From positions 56,204,439 to 56,268,438 of the forward strand of contig NC_134847.1 in assembly GCF_965363235.1 (NCBI RefSeq): DNA of 64,000 nt. Reading direction: 5' to 3'. Numbering within the stretch: the stretch's first letter is position 1; each line of letters begins with the position of its first letter. The translations under genes and the position numbers were made by a program. This document shows positions 11,421 through 23,385 of this stretch, piece by piece. This DNA comes from Mytilus galloprovincialis (lineage: Eukaryota; Mollusca; Bivalvia; Mytilida; Mytilidae). The notes under the pieces were generated by a model. The model was not told where the DNA came from and made no database searches. It worked only from the letters and a program-made list of their open reading frames with translations.

Positions 11421-14400
11421 CTGTAATCAAAAATAGACACCATTCATTTTATGATAACAAATTATGTAAGTTTTATACAAGTAGAGGTGCAAAAAAATAT
11501 TCATGTCATACATGTAGTCTTTTTTTCATTTCCGTTATCAGCTCTTGCGGCGTTCTTATTCAAGATTACTGTTTAACGATTTGCAAGTTGACTTGCTTTC
11601 ATATAAATTTCTACATTTGTACATGTTAAAATTGTGGCTCCTTTAAATAATCTTAATATATATGTAATTATGTTTTAGTTATTTTGCAGAATTTGTAAAT
11701 GTCGGATTTTGAATACATAGTATCTGTTTAATTTATTCACAAGTTTTTAAAACTCGAGATGATTTAGAGCTTGACATTTCATGGAGAAACCTTTTGATAT
11801 TAGAAGGCTGTATTTGTACTATGTTGACCTCTAGATGCCCTTGGCTATTTGTGGACGTACATGCATATCCAAATCTCCTATATATGTGCATTGTTTTATT
11901 ATTATTATATATATAAAAGATCAACATACTTATAACAGTTGAAACGCTAGTACGATCAACTCCCACGTGCACGTCGGGCATGGAACCTGAAATTAAAATA
12001 ATATTACAAAAACAGTCCTTATGTTGTGCTTTTACATCACTTTTCCATGTCTGGGAAGGGCCCATCTCTAACAAATTTTCATATCCGTCACATTCTTCAT
12101 GTGCCTGTTCTAAGTCAAGAGCATGTTGCTCAGTGGTTTCGTCGATTTATGTTATCATATTGGGCGAGTGTTTGTGTGAGTGCAAGTTTTGTTCAATATT
12201 CTCTTTGAATTACTCATTTGAGCGTATTTTTAGCTCGCATTTAAAAAACAGAGAGTTTGAATCGAATGAGTTTAAATCAGTATTAAGATAAAATGCTAAT
12301 ACTAATACAAATGTTGAATTAGATTCATCTATAATAAAATATTTTGTTCAACCAGTTATGCCTATTGATTTGTTATGAGAAATCAAAGTCATACTACATA
12401 TTATTATTATACACATATGTACATTCACGGCACTACAATCTGTCGATACCTATAATTTGGCAATGCACAATGTCAAGTTTTTCTCTAACTGCTAATAACG
12501 TCTTTAGACTAAACCAATAGGATGTTGGATGTGTAATTTATTCTTTGAAACATGATTTTATCTATTAGTTGATATTGGCTTTGCATTAGTTGTCAGTTAC
12601 TCCAAATAATCCCGATTTGTATGTGTTGGTTTTTTTTTCGGGAAGTATAAATACCCTGCTACGTCCGGTCTGTGTTCATGTTAGGGTTTTTTTCTCCTTT
12701 GTATCTTAAACCATTTTTAATTAATTTTATAGTTTGCTCTTATGTTGTACTGTTACACCACTATCTCAGAATAGGGAGAAAACACATTCAAGTATGTTAA
12801 CCCCGACACATTCTATAGGTGCCTGTCCAAAGTCAGGAGCCTTTTTTTCAGTAGTCGTTTTTGGTTCATGCATCTGTATCTGTATGAGTACGTTGTCGAT
12901 ACCAATACTGGCTTTGGTACAACGGTATGAGATTGCGCCGCCGATCTATTGACGGGGGTGCGAGCAGATTTAAAGCTCTCTACGCTGTCCAGCTGGTTCC
13001 ATGCGATCACTGTCTTTACAAAAAAATGAATTTGAATATTGTGGTGTTTTGCTTGGTGGAATGTCAAAACACTTGGAGTTGTTCTTTTCTTGTTTTTCCA
13101 CAATAATGGTTGCTTGGTATCCTTCAGATTTCTTGGCAGTTATGTTTCTTTTAGGACGTGCTTGTTTTTAGAAATTCGTCTGGTTGGTTAGCTGTAATCA
13201 GCCCCTCAACCACTTTGTACATAAATATTAACTTCTAGCTTGTTCGTCTTGTCTGAAGGTCTTGTAGTTGCAGTTGGGCAAGCATTTTTGAGACACATCC
13301 GTCCTCTCTTGACTTGTACAGTCTCTAGTGATGAATCTTGCCGCTTGGCGTTGTATGCATTGAAGCTTATTTATGTTGGTGACCGTGTAGGGGTCCCATA
13401 CTATGGCTCCATATTCCATCGTTGATCTGACAAGCGAGATGTAAGCTGTTTGTTTACAATCTTGTGGACAGTATTTCAAATTTCTTCCTAGAAAGCCTAG
13501 TGTTTAGTTTGCTTTCTTTGCCACGTTTGTGGGTGGTCCATTTAAGGTCTTCTGAAATTTGAAGGCCTAGGTACGGATTATGCTGGACCTGTTGTAATAT
13601 GTGTCCATTTCAACAGTAGAATTTATGGCTCTTTTTGATGCTTAGGATGTAGCAATTTTTAGCATTTAAACCGCATTTCCCAGTTATCAGCCCATACTTC
13701 TAGGTGTTTGAGGTCTTCTTGAAGTATGTCGTGGTCTTTCTAAGATTTCACTGTTCTATTTAGAAGACAGTCATCAGCGAAAAGTCTGACTGAAGATTTG
13801 ACGGCGTCTGGAAGGTCGTTTATATGGCAAAGGAATAGCAATGGTCCTAGGACTGTGCCTTGTGGGACTCCAGAGTCTACCGTTACTTCTTCTGATTGTT
13901 CTCCTTCCACTACCACTTTCATTTTCCTGTTTGATTCTAGGCCCTTTAGTATGGTGTCGTTGATATATGACCATTCAGCTTTTCTTATTTGGCTTTTGAT
14001 TTCTTTTTGGAAGTGCTTGTAGTTTAACCAATTTTTTGTTCTTTTAGCTTGTTGGTATAATCGGCTTTTCTTTTTGAATATTTTACTTATTTTGTGTGTA
14101 ATCCAGGGAATACTGTTTTTTGAGCGGATTTCTTTGGATGGTGTGTGTTTGTCCATGCTTTAGAATAATTCTGTCTTGAACTTGTCACTCATTTCCTGGA
14201 CATCTGAACCTTGTTTGTACATCTGTTTAATTCTTGTTGATGTTTTGGAGATGTCTTAATTTAGGTTTTCCCAATTTGCTTTTGAGTAGATATAGCATTT
14301 TCTTTGTTTGCTGCCTAGATAGTATGACTAAATGTCACAGTCCGTTTTCACCATTTCATGATCTTATATACCTGGTGCATTTTTTGATGTTTTAACTAAA

Positions 14401-17400
14401 GATGGATTGGTGGTGAATACTAAATCAAGGAGGTTGTTTTCTCTTGTTGGTTATTCATGTATTTGAGTGAGTTGGCATGTGGCTGTTAGTTCCATAATTT
14501 TGTTTAGGATTTCTTTATCATTTGCATTTTAGTTAACTGTTGATGTTTCCCAGTTAATATCTGGACAGTTAAAGTCTCCTGTTAACATGATGTTGGTATT
14601 TCTAGCTATTGCCATGTTTAAAGATTTTCTTATTCTTCTACATATTTCATGTTCCTTTATGGCATGTAGAATGAACCTATGAGTAGTTCTTTTTTCCCTT
14701 TAAGTTGTATTTTAACCCATTCTATTTCAAAATTTGTTCAGTTTGTTCTACAGTTATGATGTCCTTATGGACAAATATATGGACTCCTCCTCCAAGCTTT
14801 CCTCTGTTATTTCTATATGCCACATAACCTTCTGGGAAAACTTCGCTTGATTTTATTGCGTCTTTTATTGGATTTTTCCCAGGCTTTTCTCCTTTTAACC
14901 ATGATTCTGTTCCACAAATTATGTCAGGTTTTATGTAATTGACTGCTGCCTTGAATTCTGATGATTTGTCTTTTATTCTACAGTTAATGGTAAGTATTCG
15001 TAGGTTTCTTTTTTCCGGTAGGTTGAAGATGTTTTTTTGCTTTCTGTTCTGCTCTTATTTGTTGTGTTCTGACTGGTTTTTGAATGTGATCTCAATTTTG
15101 GACTGCTGGCTTTCAAAGGACTGAGTGATGATATGCATTCAAAGGTGATGTTATGTGAAAGTGGTTCATAATAGTTCATAATAGTTGGTAGTATTTAACT
15201 CGTAGTTATGAAATGTAAAGGATGATACATTAATGCTGTCACTTTTACAGCAAAGCCATTGAACATTAAATCTTTGGAGTAGTTCATAGTCAGCTGTTCA
15301 TAATTCGATGCATGATCTATGATGTGATATGTCACAATCATCGCAGCATACACCTTCGCATGTCCATGTTACCGGGTGATCACATAGCCCACATAGGTAG
15401 ATGCTTTGTTGTTTTTCTCTAGGACCTGGATTTTGTTCTATGTCGCCTCTAAGTAGTATTAGCAGTAATACAAGGCGATGTTTGTTCTTCCCTTTTATTG
15501 GTAGTAAAAGTGGTCGTCTACCTGTGTGTAGCATGTTTTTATTTAGTGTTGTTGTGAGAAGTTGTTGGTGTTCCAATGATTTGCCTGTTGTAATGCTGGT
15601 TCCTATGCTGTACAGGAAACTGACTATCAATATTGTAGCTACTAAGTTCATGTCGGTTAGTTAATAGATATACGTATATATATGTTGTTTGTAGTGTTAC
15701 CGTTTTTTGGTATAGTGCGGAAGAGCCCGTACTGACCTAAAAACTGTAAGCACTTGATCAATGCTCTTGTTGAGTTCAGTGTGTTATTTCTCCAGTTTCT
15801 ACTGTATCTTTAGCTTTCTTATGGATTATTTGGTTTGTGTGTTTTCAGTCTTGGTTTAGCTCAGAAGAGTCCGTACTGACCTTGAACAGCAAAACACTAC
15901 CAACAATCTAGTGCCTGATCTGCTATTTTTGTAGCCAGGTGCGTGCTAGTAAGTTGTCCGGGTGTATGCCATCTACATATAAATCAAAGTTGTAGTGGTT
16001 TCTATCAGCTGATGTGCGTTGCGCTCCTTTCTTGTATTTTTTTTACCTGAAAGTCGTTTGAGAATTTTGGTGTATTTTTTATGACTTGTTCTGCTAGTTC
16101 GATATCTTGGGATTTCAAATCATCTGGTGTTTTGTGTTTTTGACTTTATTCCAACAGTGTATTGAATATACTGGAGTTTCTAGTATGGTAACCCTACAGT
16201 CTCTGATACTTTGTCAGATCTATGCGTTTACGATAGAATTCAGTGATGTGCGAGATGGTTTCTTCTCCATGAGATGTTATGGATATGAAACTTTTGTTGT
16301 AAGTTGTCAGGTCGCATCTACCAAACCAGATGTATATCCAGATGTATATCCAGATGAGTCCATTCATGTCTGTCATAATAACAATTATTTTGTCATGCTT
16401 TTTCATAAATTCGGCTACTAGTTTTCTCAATTGAATTGTTTCATATCTGTCGTATCGAGGCCTTTTACAGCCGACTATGCGATTTTGGTTTTTTTTCACT
16501 GTTGAAGGCCGTGTGTTTGCCTTTAAACATGATAAATGTTTACATTCACTTTGTTTGAATATTGGTGGATATTTGTCTAAGTGGCAATCATAAAAATCTC
16601 CTAATTTTTGATAAATTATATTGATTTTTTCAATAAAAATGTTAGTTTGATATAAAGTGTTATTCTTACGTAAGTTCACTGTACAGCGATGTTCCGAGTC
16701 CTCTTTCCAGCCGTCACAGCACTGTGGTGTACATATTGATCGATATGGGAAACAAAGTGTCTGATTAACGTGGCACAGCAAGTGACCATTTCTATATAAT
16801 AAATCATAAGACAATTTTACATTTTAACTCCGACTAAGAATCGTGATTGTTTTCCCCGATATAAATGGAGATGCAAAAATGCGTATTTTCAAACAAATGT
16901 GAATTTTATAGTTCACATTAAGCAGAATGTCTTTCTATCATGTTCTCATATTGTTTTGAAAAGACATTTTTGTCGGAATGTTGGCTTAATTTTCTAATGC
17001 CTTTCAAATACCTTTTAGTTTTTTCTCGTATTACTGCTGATACTAACGGGGAATTAAATGGTTATCTAGTTGTTTTAGGACTCTTTTTGTGGCATTTCGT
17101 TGTTCAACTTTTTTGACCGACTTCCTTCGATTAAAATATTTGTGTTGCTCTTTTTGTTTTATCTGTTTCTACCTGTTTGACATATAAAGTACCACCGTGT
17201 CCTAATCAATTGTATATTTATTAAAAACTATATCAGCTACTTTCTGCTCTCTCTATATATATGTATATGTTAGCGGCAATAAGTGAAATTAGGCATAAAG
17301 ATTAAATCCTAGGCAATAAGCTAACGCCTAGGCATTAAGTTATTGCCTGAAATTTTGTTTATGTTTATCCGTATTATATACAGTTGTAATGTTATTATTT

Positions 17401-20400
17401 TTTGTGTAATACACATCAGTATGTAGGACTTACTCGTACCCACACAGAGTTTTTGTTAATAAGTAGCATCATGTTGTTTATTTTGTGTGTTATACACATC
17501 AGTTTGTAGGACTTACTTGCACCCAAATAGAGTTTTTGTCGAGCCTGCAACTTTTGTCGCAGAAAGTTCGACATAGGGATAGTGATCCGGCGGCGGTGTT
17601 AGCTCAATTCTTAAAACCTTTACATTTTAGAAGGTGGAAGACCTGAATGCTTCATATTTTGCCTCATGTAACGAATTTCCGTCAGTAAAATGTCAAATGT
17701 CGTTGACCTCAATTTCATGGTTCAGTGACTACTTGAAAAAAAAGTTAAGATTTTTTGTACTGTTAATTTCTCTCTTATTATAAGTAATAGGATAACTATA
17801 TGTGGTATGTGCGTTTTAACCCGTCAGACAGTTTTCACTTGACCTCGACCTCATTTCATGGATCAGTAAACAAGGTTAAGTTTTGGTGGTCAAGTTCATA
17901 ACTCAGATACTATAAACAATGGGTCTAGTATATTCGGAGTATGGAATGATTGTAAGGTTTTAATGTCTAGCTGGCAGGTGTCATCTGACCTTAACCTCAT
18001 TTTCATGGTTCAGTGGTCAAACTTTAGTTTTTGAGTTTTGGTCTTTTTTTCTTTTACTATATATGCAACCAATTAGGGCTTTTGTTAATAAATAGCATCA
18101 TGTTATTATTTTGTGTGTTATGCACATCAGTATGTAGGACTTTCTCGCAACCAAATAATGTTTTTGTTAATAAGTAGTATCATGTTAATATTTATTGTGT
18201 AATACACATCAGTATATAGAACTTACGGGCAACCAAATAAAGTTCTTGTTAACAAGTAACATCTTCTTCCTCCAGGGATGATCTTATCACAGCGGTTGTT
18301 ATCATCGGAGTTCTTGTCACTACAACTTATCGAATTTACCCTGAAAATAAAATTAAAATAAAAAAAAATCAGAAAAGCTGCGTTTGAAGTGCTATCCGGC
18401 ATTATTTTTACCAGGAACAATGTTAACTAGAAGAGTTTAAAAGGATTTTTAGGCCATCTTCGACGAAAGAAATGATTTTAGTGCATATTGACCAACTAAG
18501 ATTGTAAACATTATTAAAAACATCCTGCATGATATTTAATTCTTGATATCATTTTGATATCATTTTAGTGGACACGTTGCATTTATGTTACATGACTCCA
18601 TATATACTCGGAACATTTCCAGTACAGATTGTTTGTTTGGGTTTTCCTGTATAATACTGTGTATGGTACACGTAATAGGAGATATGGTATGATATCAAAG
18701 AGACAAGAGGACAAATATATGAACAATTAATATTAGAGGTCACTTTAATTTTATGAAGTAATGAAATAATATGAGACAAAAGTTACAAATACAGAATTTA
18801 TTTTTCCTCAAGTAAATAACATTCATCACGGGCACGATAATAGTGTATGATAATGTTGTGTATAAAGATTGTGCAAATTTAACTTGACCTTGACGAAATT
18901 TATATCAAAACATCTTTTTAAGATAACTTAAATCAATATATTACCTAAACCTAAACGAAATATTTTAATAATATCAAGGCAGTTATGATAACATCTACGT
19001 CAATTGGTCCCTGGTGGATCGTTGTCTCATTGGTTATCAAAGCAGTATTGTAAAGGGGGTATATCCAGAGCCCAACACGTACAATCTTTGTGATATAAAT
19101 TCCAAGCTAGAAGTAACTTTAACATTTTATTTAACCTGTCAGACTCTTAGTGCTTACCTTAATGGACCTTTTCGTTCATTTTTGTACATAAATTAGGCCT
19201 TTAGTTTTCTCGTTTGAATTGTTTTACATTTGTCATTTCGGGCCCTTTTATAGCTGACTTTGAGGAATGGGCTTTGCTCATTGTTGAATGCTATATGGTG
19301 ACCTATAAGTGTTAATTTCTGTGTCATTGGCAATCGTACCACATTTTTTTTTATATATTTCTTGCTATATTATAATTTTCTATAGATATAAAGTTCCATT
19401 TTCTTCAAATTTTAACAGTACTGTGATGATATTCGAAGCGAAATTTCTCAATTAGATTTCTTTAAAAGGAATTACTAAGATATTTTATGCATTGTTCCTT
19501 TGGTGAGTTCTCCATCCTTTAACTAAATCTATGAATTACCATTCATGAATGCAGATGTACGCATGCGTGTGATTTTTAAGTAAAATCACAATTGTTACAT
19601 ACGTGCACTGTATACATATGAACGTGAAGTAAAATATAGAAATGAACTTTGGGGACAGCAAGTTGTTTCGTTTTTCTGACACTGTGCTGGTGTATTGAAA
19701 GATATAAGATTATGTGATATGAGTGTCAATGGGACAACTCTCCATCCATACCACTATTTGTAAAAGTAAAGCATTATAGGTCAAAGTACGGTCTTCAACA
19801 CGGAGAATTTGCTCACACCGTACAGCAAGCTATAAAGGACAACATAAATGACAAGTGTAAAACCATTCAAAAGGGAACCAAATATAATTTAAACATATTT
19901 TATTGTTCATAATGACAAATGGGCCAGACTGAGTGACGTCTTCTACAAAATTGAATGTCATAACATAACATTAATGTTCCAACTTTCAGTGCAATATTGA
20001 CCTTTTATGAATGTTACATTAAGTCTCTATTTAGTCACAATTAGATATAGGAATATGTGGTATGAGTGCCAATGAGACAACTCTCCATCCAAGTCACAAT
20101 TTGTAAAAGTAAACCATTATAGGTCAAAGTTCGGTCTCCAACAAAGAGCTTAACTCACACCGAACAGCAAGCTAAAACGGGCCCCAAAATGACTTGTGTA
20201 AAACCAATCACCAATCAAACGGGATAACCAACTGGCTTATCTGTATAAAAAACGAGAAAGAAGAAACACTTATGAACCACATCATAAGTCTGCTTATGTA
20301 TTTGTGTACTTATACCTATTTGGCTTTCACATATTTGAGTTTCGGTTTCCTGGTGAAAATCTAGAAAAGCGCTTTACATGTCCACCACATTTATATTCAG

Positions 20401-21402
20401 GTTTACGATATAGACTTTTCCCAGTTTTAAAGTATATACATATTTGCCGTCTACCAAAATCAAACTTTTTTATAACGATCCCTTATCAAGTATGATACGA
20501 AAGAGAACTTGTACATATTTCTGCTTTACATTAGCGGCCATCTAATTTCAAACATAAACATAAGATGTACCCAATAGTTAGAAATAAGAAGATGTGGTAT
20601 GTGTGCCGATGACACAACTCTCCATCCCCAACACAATGAGTAAAATTTACAATTATAGGTCAGAACAGTCTTCAACGTGGAACCTTTAACACGTAAACAA
20701 TTATTATAGGTCAAAGAACGACTTGTCTTTAAAAGTATAGTTATCAAAGGTACCAGGATTATGATTTAGTACGCCAGACGCGCGTTTCGTCTACACAAGA
20801 CTCACCAGTGACGCTCATATCATCAAAATATTTATAAAGCCAAACAAGTACAAGGTTGGAAGAGCATTAAGGATCCAAAATTCCAAGTTGTGCCAAAAAA
20901 TATAGACAAGTTCACGTAAAAAAGGCAAAATAAGAAAATACCAAACTCCAAAGAAAATTTAAAACGAAAAGTCCTTTATGAAATTGCAAAATCAAAACCT
21001 CAAAACACATCAGTTGAAAGGAAATCAACGGTTCATATATTCCTGACTTTGTACAGTCATTGCTTTATGTACAAGTTGAGGATTAAACCCTGTTTTAAAG
21101 CTAACTATAAATCTTTTACGTCTCACATTTAACACAAAACGTTAATTGATAAGACGCATTACACTAAACTATTAGTGTTCAGAGTACACATGCCTTGAAT
21201 TCTATTTCATTTGCTTTTATCAAGCAGTACATTTGAGACAAACAACTGACGAGAGTTCTTGAAAAAAGGTGAGAAGAAATTGTGAAATTTTATGTGAGAA
21301 TTCTTGTTGTACGTGTACTTACCCTGAATATAACGAAAAAGAGCACAAAACTAACACTAAAATGTGTTTCCAGAGATGATCTGAACTCGTAACTCCAATC
21401 AT
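11032..21402 (-). CDS. A2: short single-pass membrane protein with PPxY tail
   Basis: Five exons join to 762 nt, encoding 253 residues: 21323-21402, 18227-18340, 16670-16791, 11930-11986 and 11032-11420. All junctions have GT/AG with matching phases (2, 2, 1, 1). Residues 1-26 are a signal peptide with core [14 protein letters not shown]. Residues 27-105 are a Cys-rich ectodomain ending in [14 protein letters not shown], like the end of an EMI domain. Residues 106-124 are a short linker. The membrane helix is about 126-144. The tail has PPPY (183-186), LPEY (194-197) and PPSY (203-206), motifs known to bind WW domains such as those of NEDD4-type ubiquitin ligases. It is the intact partner of A1 and a shorter relative of B and C. 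Ligand and function are unknown. It could act as a small adaptor or receptor, which is inference. Confidence 0.75.
11930..11986 (-). CDS. A2 exon 4: short membrane-proximal linker
   Basis: 57 nt, phase 1 to 1, acceptor TTTCAG and donor GTATGT. It encodes [18 protein letters not shown] with no Cys. The corresponding A1 exon (4826-4882) has the same length but an in-frame stop. Confidence 0.7.
   Translation of the reverse strand, partial: VPCPTCTWELIVLAFQLL
13740..14156 (-). pseudogene. LINE reverse transcriptase fragment
   Basis: 138 residues. The first 85 match the linker between endonuclease and polymerase ([16 protein letters not shown]...). Then [20 protein letters not shown] and RLFADDCLL mark polymerase motifs. 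The segment between them is shorter than in a full element, so the fingers region has been lost. Confidence 0.8.
15298..15651 (-). CDS. LINE N-terminal frame with 2A peptide and PHD-like finger
   Basis: 117 residues. Residues 1-22 look like a signal peptide ([16 protein letters not shown]). Leu-rich residues 59-67 lead into GDIEQNPGP at 69-77 (15421-15447), the ribosome-skipping 2A consensus. A Cys/His cluster follows (CGLC...[15 protein letters not shown]) like the PHD-type finger of CR1-like LINEs. 2A motifs are known at the N-terminus of LINEs from sea urchins and molluscs. Confidence 0.75.
   Translation of the reverse strand: MNLVATILIVSFLYSIGTSITTGKSLEHQQLLTTTLNKNMLHTGRRPLLLPIKGKNKHRLVLLLILLRGDIEQNPGPREKQQSIYLCGLCDHPVTWTCEGVCCDDCDISHHRSCIEL
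16670..16791 (-). CDS. A2 exon 3: EMI-like Cys segment
   Basis: 122 nt (phase 2 to 1), donor GTAAGA. It encodes 40 residues with [17 protein letters not shown]. The CCDGW pattern matches the close of EMI domains and the third exon of gene B. The A1 copy at 5361-5482 is the same length and still open. Confidence 0.8.
17265..17345. repeat. Small foldback
   Basis: GGCAATAA and CCTAGGC phrases recur in both orientations (GCGGCAATAAG...TAAGTTATTGCC), able to fold as a hairpin of roughly 80 bp. Confidence 0.45.
17385..18226. repeat. Tandem copies of the exon 2 donor region
   Basis: A unit of about 65-85 bp containing ACACATCAGTATGTAGGACT and GAGTTTTTGTTAATAAGTAG recurs about five times (near 17400, 17480, 18080, 18125 and 18190). 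Read on the minus strand each unit resembles the last 40 nt of A2 exon 2 with its GTAAGT donor. An unrelated bivalve repeat (17538-18075) splits the array. Confidence 0.6.
17538..18075 (+). repeat. Common bivalve interspersed repeat R6
   Basis: It contains TAGGGATAGTGATCCGGCGG and repeated TGACCTCATTTTCATGGTTC-like phrases. I recall this sequence as widespread in bivalve genomes. No coding potential. Confidence 0.6.
18227..18340 (-). CDS. A2 exon 2: Cys-rich segment
   Basis: Acceptor TTTTCAG and donor GTAAGT frame 114 nt (phase 2 to 2). It encodes [20 protein letters not shown] and then a GGRRCY...LFGC segment with four Cys. The 3' end and donor of this exon have been copied several times into the next intron (17385-18226). 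Confidence 0.7.
19700..20740 (+). repeat. Cluster of repeat family R5
   Basis: Three copies in a row (19700-19900, 20040-20290, 20575-20740) share GAGTGCCAATGAGACAACTC and AAACCATTATAGGTCAAAG. Related fragments lie at 18665-18760, 43505-43700 and 51480-51600. Intronic in A2. Confidence 0.65.
20737..20935 (-). repeat. Retrozyme-like repeat R1, copy in A2 intron 1
   Basis: Matches the 45023-45377 unit over its first part. The hammerhead at 20770-20816 (minus strand) keeps GAAA and the palindromic CGCGCG but has CTGGTGA in place of CTGATGA, so it is probably inactive. Confidence 0.7.
20925..21130 (+). repeat. Interspersed repeat family R3
   Basis: Shares AAAATTTAAAACGAAAAGTCC and a TTCCTGACTTTGTACAG-like phrase with copies at 28205-28500, 31895-32240, 39255-39640, 40950-41330, 48080-48260 and 50805-51015. 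Confidence 0.6.
21323..21402 (-). CDS. A2 exon 1: signal peptide
   Basis: The ATG at 21402-21400 opens 26 codons with a hydrophobic core [10 protein letters not shown]. The exon ends in phase 2 at a strong GTAAGT donor. Its phase matches exon 2. A TATAAAAA-like stretch lies only about 18 nt upstream, too close for a normal promoter, so a further 5' leader exon may exist. Confidence 0.7.
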
Positions 21403-23026
21403 GTTCTCTCTATTACAGTTTTTATAAATAATTACATAACGGTAAAAAAATAGGACTACAAACTATTCAAAATGGACGACCTTTCATAAATAACGAAGAT
21501 AAAAATTTAACGGTAAATCTATTCAAATACATGTATATGTTACCATACAAATTCACGTGATAAGATACGTTATTGGTGATAACAACGTGTTATGAAGTAC
21601 AATGTCAATACACAACTATACAATACGTAATTAAAGGTAATGGAAAACTACGAAGTACGCAAAAATAACAAAAAGAAATTAAGAAAATATGAAAAGTAAT
21701 CACAAAAACGATCAAAGCAAAATTTCGGAAAATAGCCGATTTTTTGTTTACGGTAAGTTAGATCAAGATATAATTGACCGCCAGTTCAACTACCTAGATG
21801 ATCTGATCTTACGATGTTTTGAAACGATAAGTATATCCTTATAAAACATTAATTTCTATTCATGACGGTCTTCAAAATATAAAAGCATCAGGATAGGTTT
21901 TTTTTAATTGTATGATAATGAAGAGGGGCGGAAGGACCTTAATCGTGAATTCGGGATTGACCCTTTTAATTCGACTGAATTCTGGAAAAGACAGTTACAT
22001 CATTGGGAATTCTGGTTTTAATTATACCCCATTACCCTTTTTGAATGATAAAATAAAGCACTGTCGACGAAATTCATTCGGAAACATAGATTATCGTTTT
22101 TCTCCAGAATTGCCACAGTGACGACAGTGAGACCTTTAAATGATCAAGTTAACTAAGATCTATGCGGAACCCTACAACAACTGTCTATGAAATACATGCT
22201 TTCTAAAATTGACCAACAACTAAGGTTATTTTTACATAGAAAAAATGCCACAATGTTTGCCTTGATGTTTAGAAGAAATGCGAGAATGTTTGTTCATACT
22301 ATGTTTTGGTCTTTTATTCTTAAAGTCAACAAATATAGTTCCTTGCTGATGATGATGTTATTATGTTTTTAGGGGAGGAAATGATATTTGTATATATTCG
22401 TACGTAATTTATTAAAAACTGAAACGAATGAGATTCTAAGGATAACCGTAAGGTTATTATTTGTCACAGATTTATAGATGAAATAGGTAAATGGCACAAG
22501 CATGTTTTTTTTTTATTTGTTTCCTTCGTGAAACCTTTGGCGAACATGAATTATAGGTTTAACTTTACATGCTTTGTTCTATCGTAAATGATGTAGTCCC
22601 TTGTTTTGAGTACTTTTTGTATTAATAAAACATAAGAAACTATATAATATTTATTTAATATGTAATACTAGACAAAACAATTTATGTTTATTCACAAATA
22701 TTTAATAAACATTGATTTTATCAAGCAAGCAAGACAGAAAAGCTCTTCTCATAAATATATTCGTCGAATTTTCTATTTAATACAGAGTTGTGTTTGAGTT
22801 AATTATTGGTAGAAATATTGCACATTAATTGAATGTAATTCAATTTTAAACCATTTGTTGTTTTTGGTATTCTCAAAAATTTATGAGTAGATTAACATCG
22901 ATTGTCATAGAATAATTATTAATAAAATCGCATCTAATCAATAACAATACATTTCAATAAAAAGTTTAAAACGAAAACGTTTCATATTTAAGAAATCAAA
23001 AGTAAAACACATCCTAGATTTCTTAT
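21403..23026. other. Intergenic DNA between gene B and A2
   Basis: No coding exon seen. On the minus strand, possible poly(A) signals for B (AATAAA) occur near 22686 and 22650, about 340 nt after its stop. The A2 promoter should lie in 21403-21700 but no convincing core element was recognised. Confidence 0.4.
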
Positions 23027-23385
23027 CTACTCTTTATGACATTCTTCCTCTTGTACTTGAACTTCAATGGCTGCGACATCAACAGATGTGTCATACACCG
23101 GATTATAGATGCCTTTCTTTGAAAAGACCTTGACATCCAGTTCCTCATACATTGGGGGTTTGTCATCTCCAGTAATATATTCAGGCGGGAGTTTCATTCC
23201 TCCTGCTTTACCATATGATGGCGGCGGTGATCTGGAAGTAGGTGTAGTTGCGTAGATTTCATTGTTGTATGCGTTGCTTTCATTTCCGGTTCGCTGTTCG
23301 GTGCTTCTTTTCTTCATACGACGGCAATACAATGCCCATAAAACAGCAGCAATCAGAAGAACGACACCAGCCAGTAGTCCAACCA
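23027..23385 (-). CDS. B exon 12: membrane helix and tail
   Basis: Starts after ATCAG, chosen over an upstream AAG by comparison with gene C; either choice keeps the frame. Helix LVGLLAGVVLLIAAVLWALY, then CRRMKK. The tail has NAYNN, PPPSYGK (585), PPEY (598), PPMYEE (608) and NPVYD (626). Stop TAG at 23027. Confidence 0.88.

Larger units (their letters stand above)
10945..12432. repeat. Segmental duplication, copy 2, first part
   Basis: Aligns with 1-838 and 4555-5360. The match breaks at about 12432 where a nested repeat and LINE have been inserted. It resumes at about 16640 and fades after about 18800 (partner about 7250). Confidence 0.75.
12895..16425 (-). mobile_element. CR1/L2-like LINE with 2A motif, degraded
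   Basis: Minus strand order: an upstream coding-like region (16425-15900, with [16 protein letters not shown]-like residues), a second frame from 15651 with signal-like start, 2A motif and PHD-like Cys cluster, an AP-endonuclease region (about 15000-14300, with [13 protein letters not shown]), then reverse transcriptase (13740-14156, with [15 protein letters not shown] and FADD) and a tail (13228-13479 and 12990-13103, with [14 protein letters not shown]). The join between the linker before the reverse transcriptase and VDSGVPQG lacks the front of the polymerase, so there is an internal deletion. Several stops interrupt the endonuclease. It is not active. Absent from copy 1, so it inserted after the duplication. 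Confidence 0.8.
12600..16620 (+). repeat. R7 repeat split by a LINE
   Basis: 12600-12895 matches the first half of the repeat at 9270-9790 and 16425-16620 matches its second half. The LINE at 12895-16425 sits between them, giving a nested insertion in the intron of A2 between exons 3 and 4. Confidence 0.6.

Noticed and set aside
16194-16814. 206-residue open frame, minus strand
   Set aside because: A chance fusion across A2 exon 3, an intron, an R7 repeat half and the start of the LINE. Only the exon 3 part is a real coding unit.
21912-22372. Two small plus-strand frames between B and A2
   Set aside because: No domain, no splice or promoter signal, and composition like the surrounding DNA.
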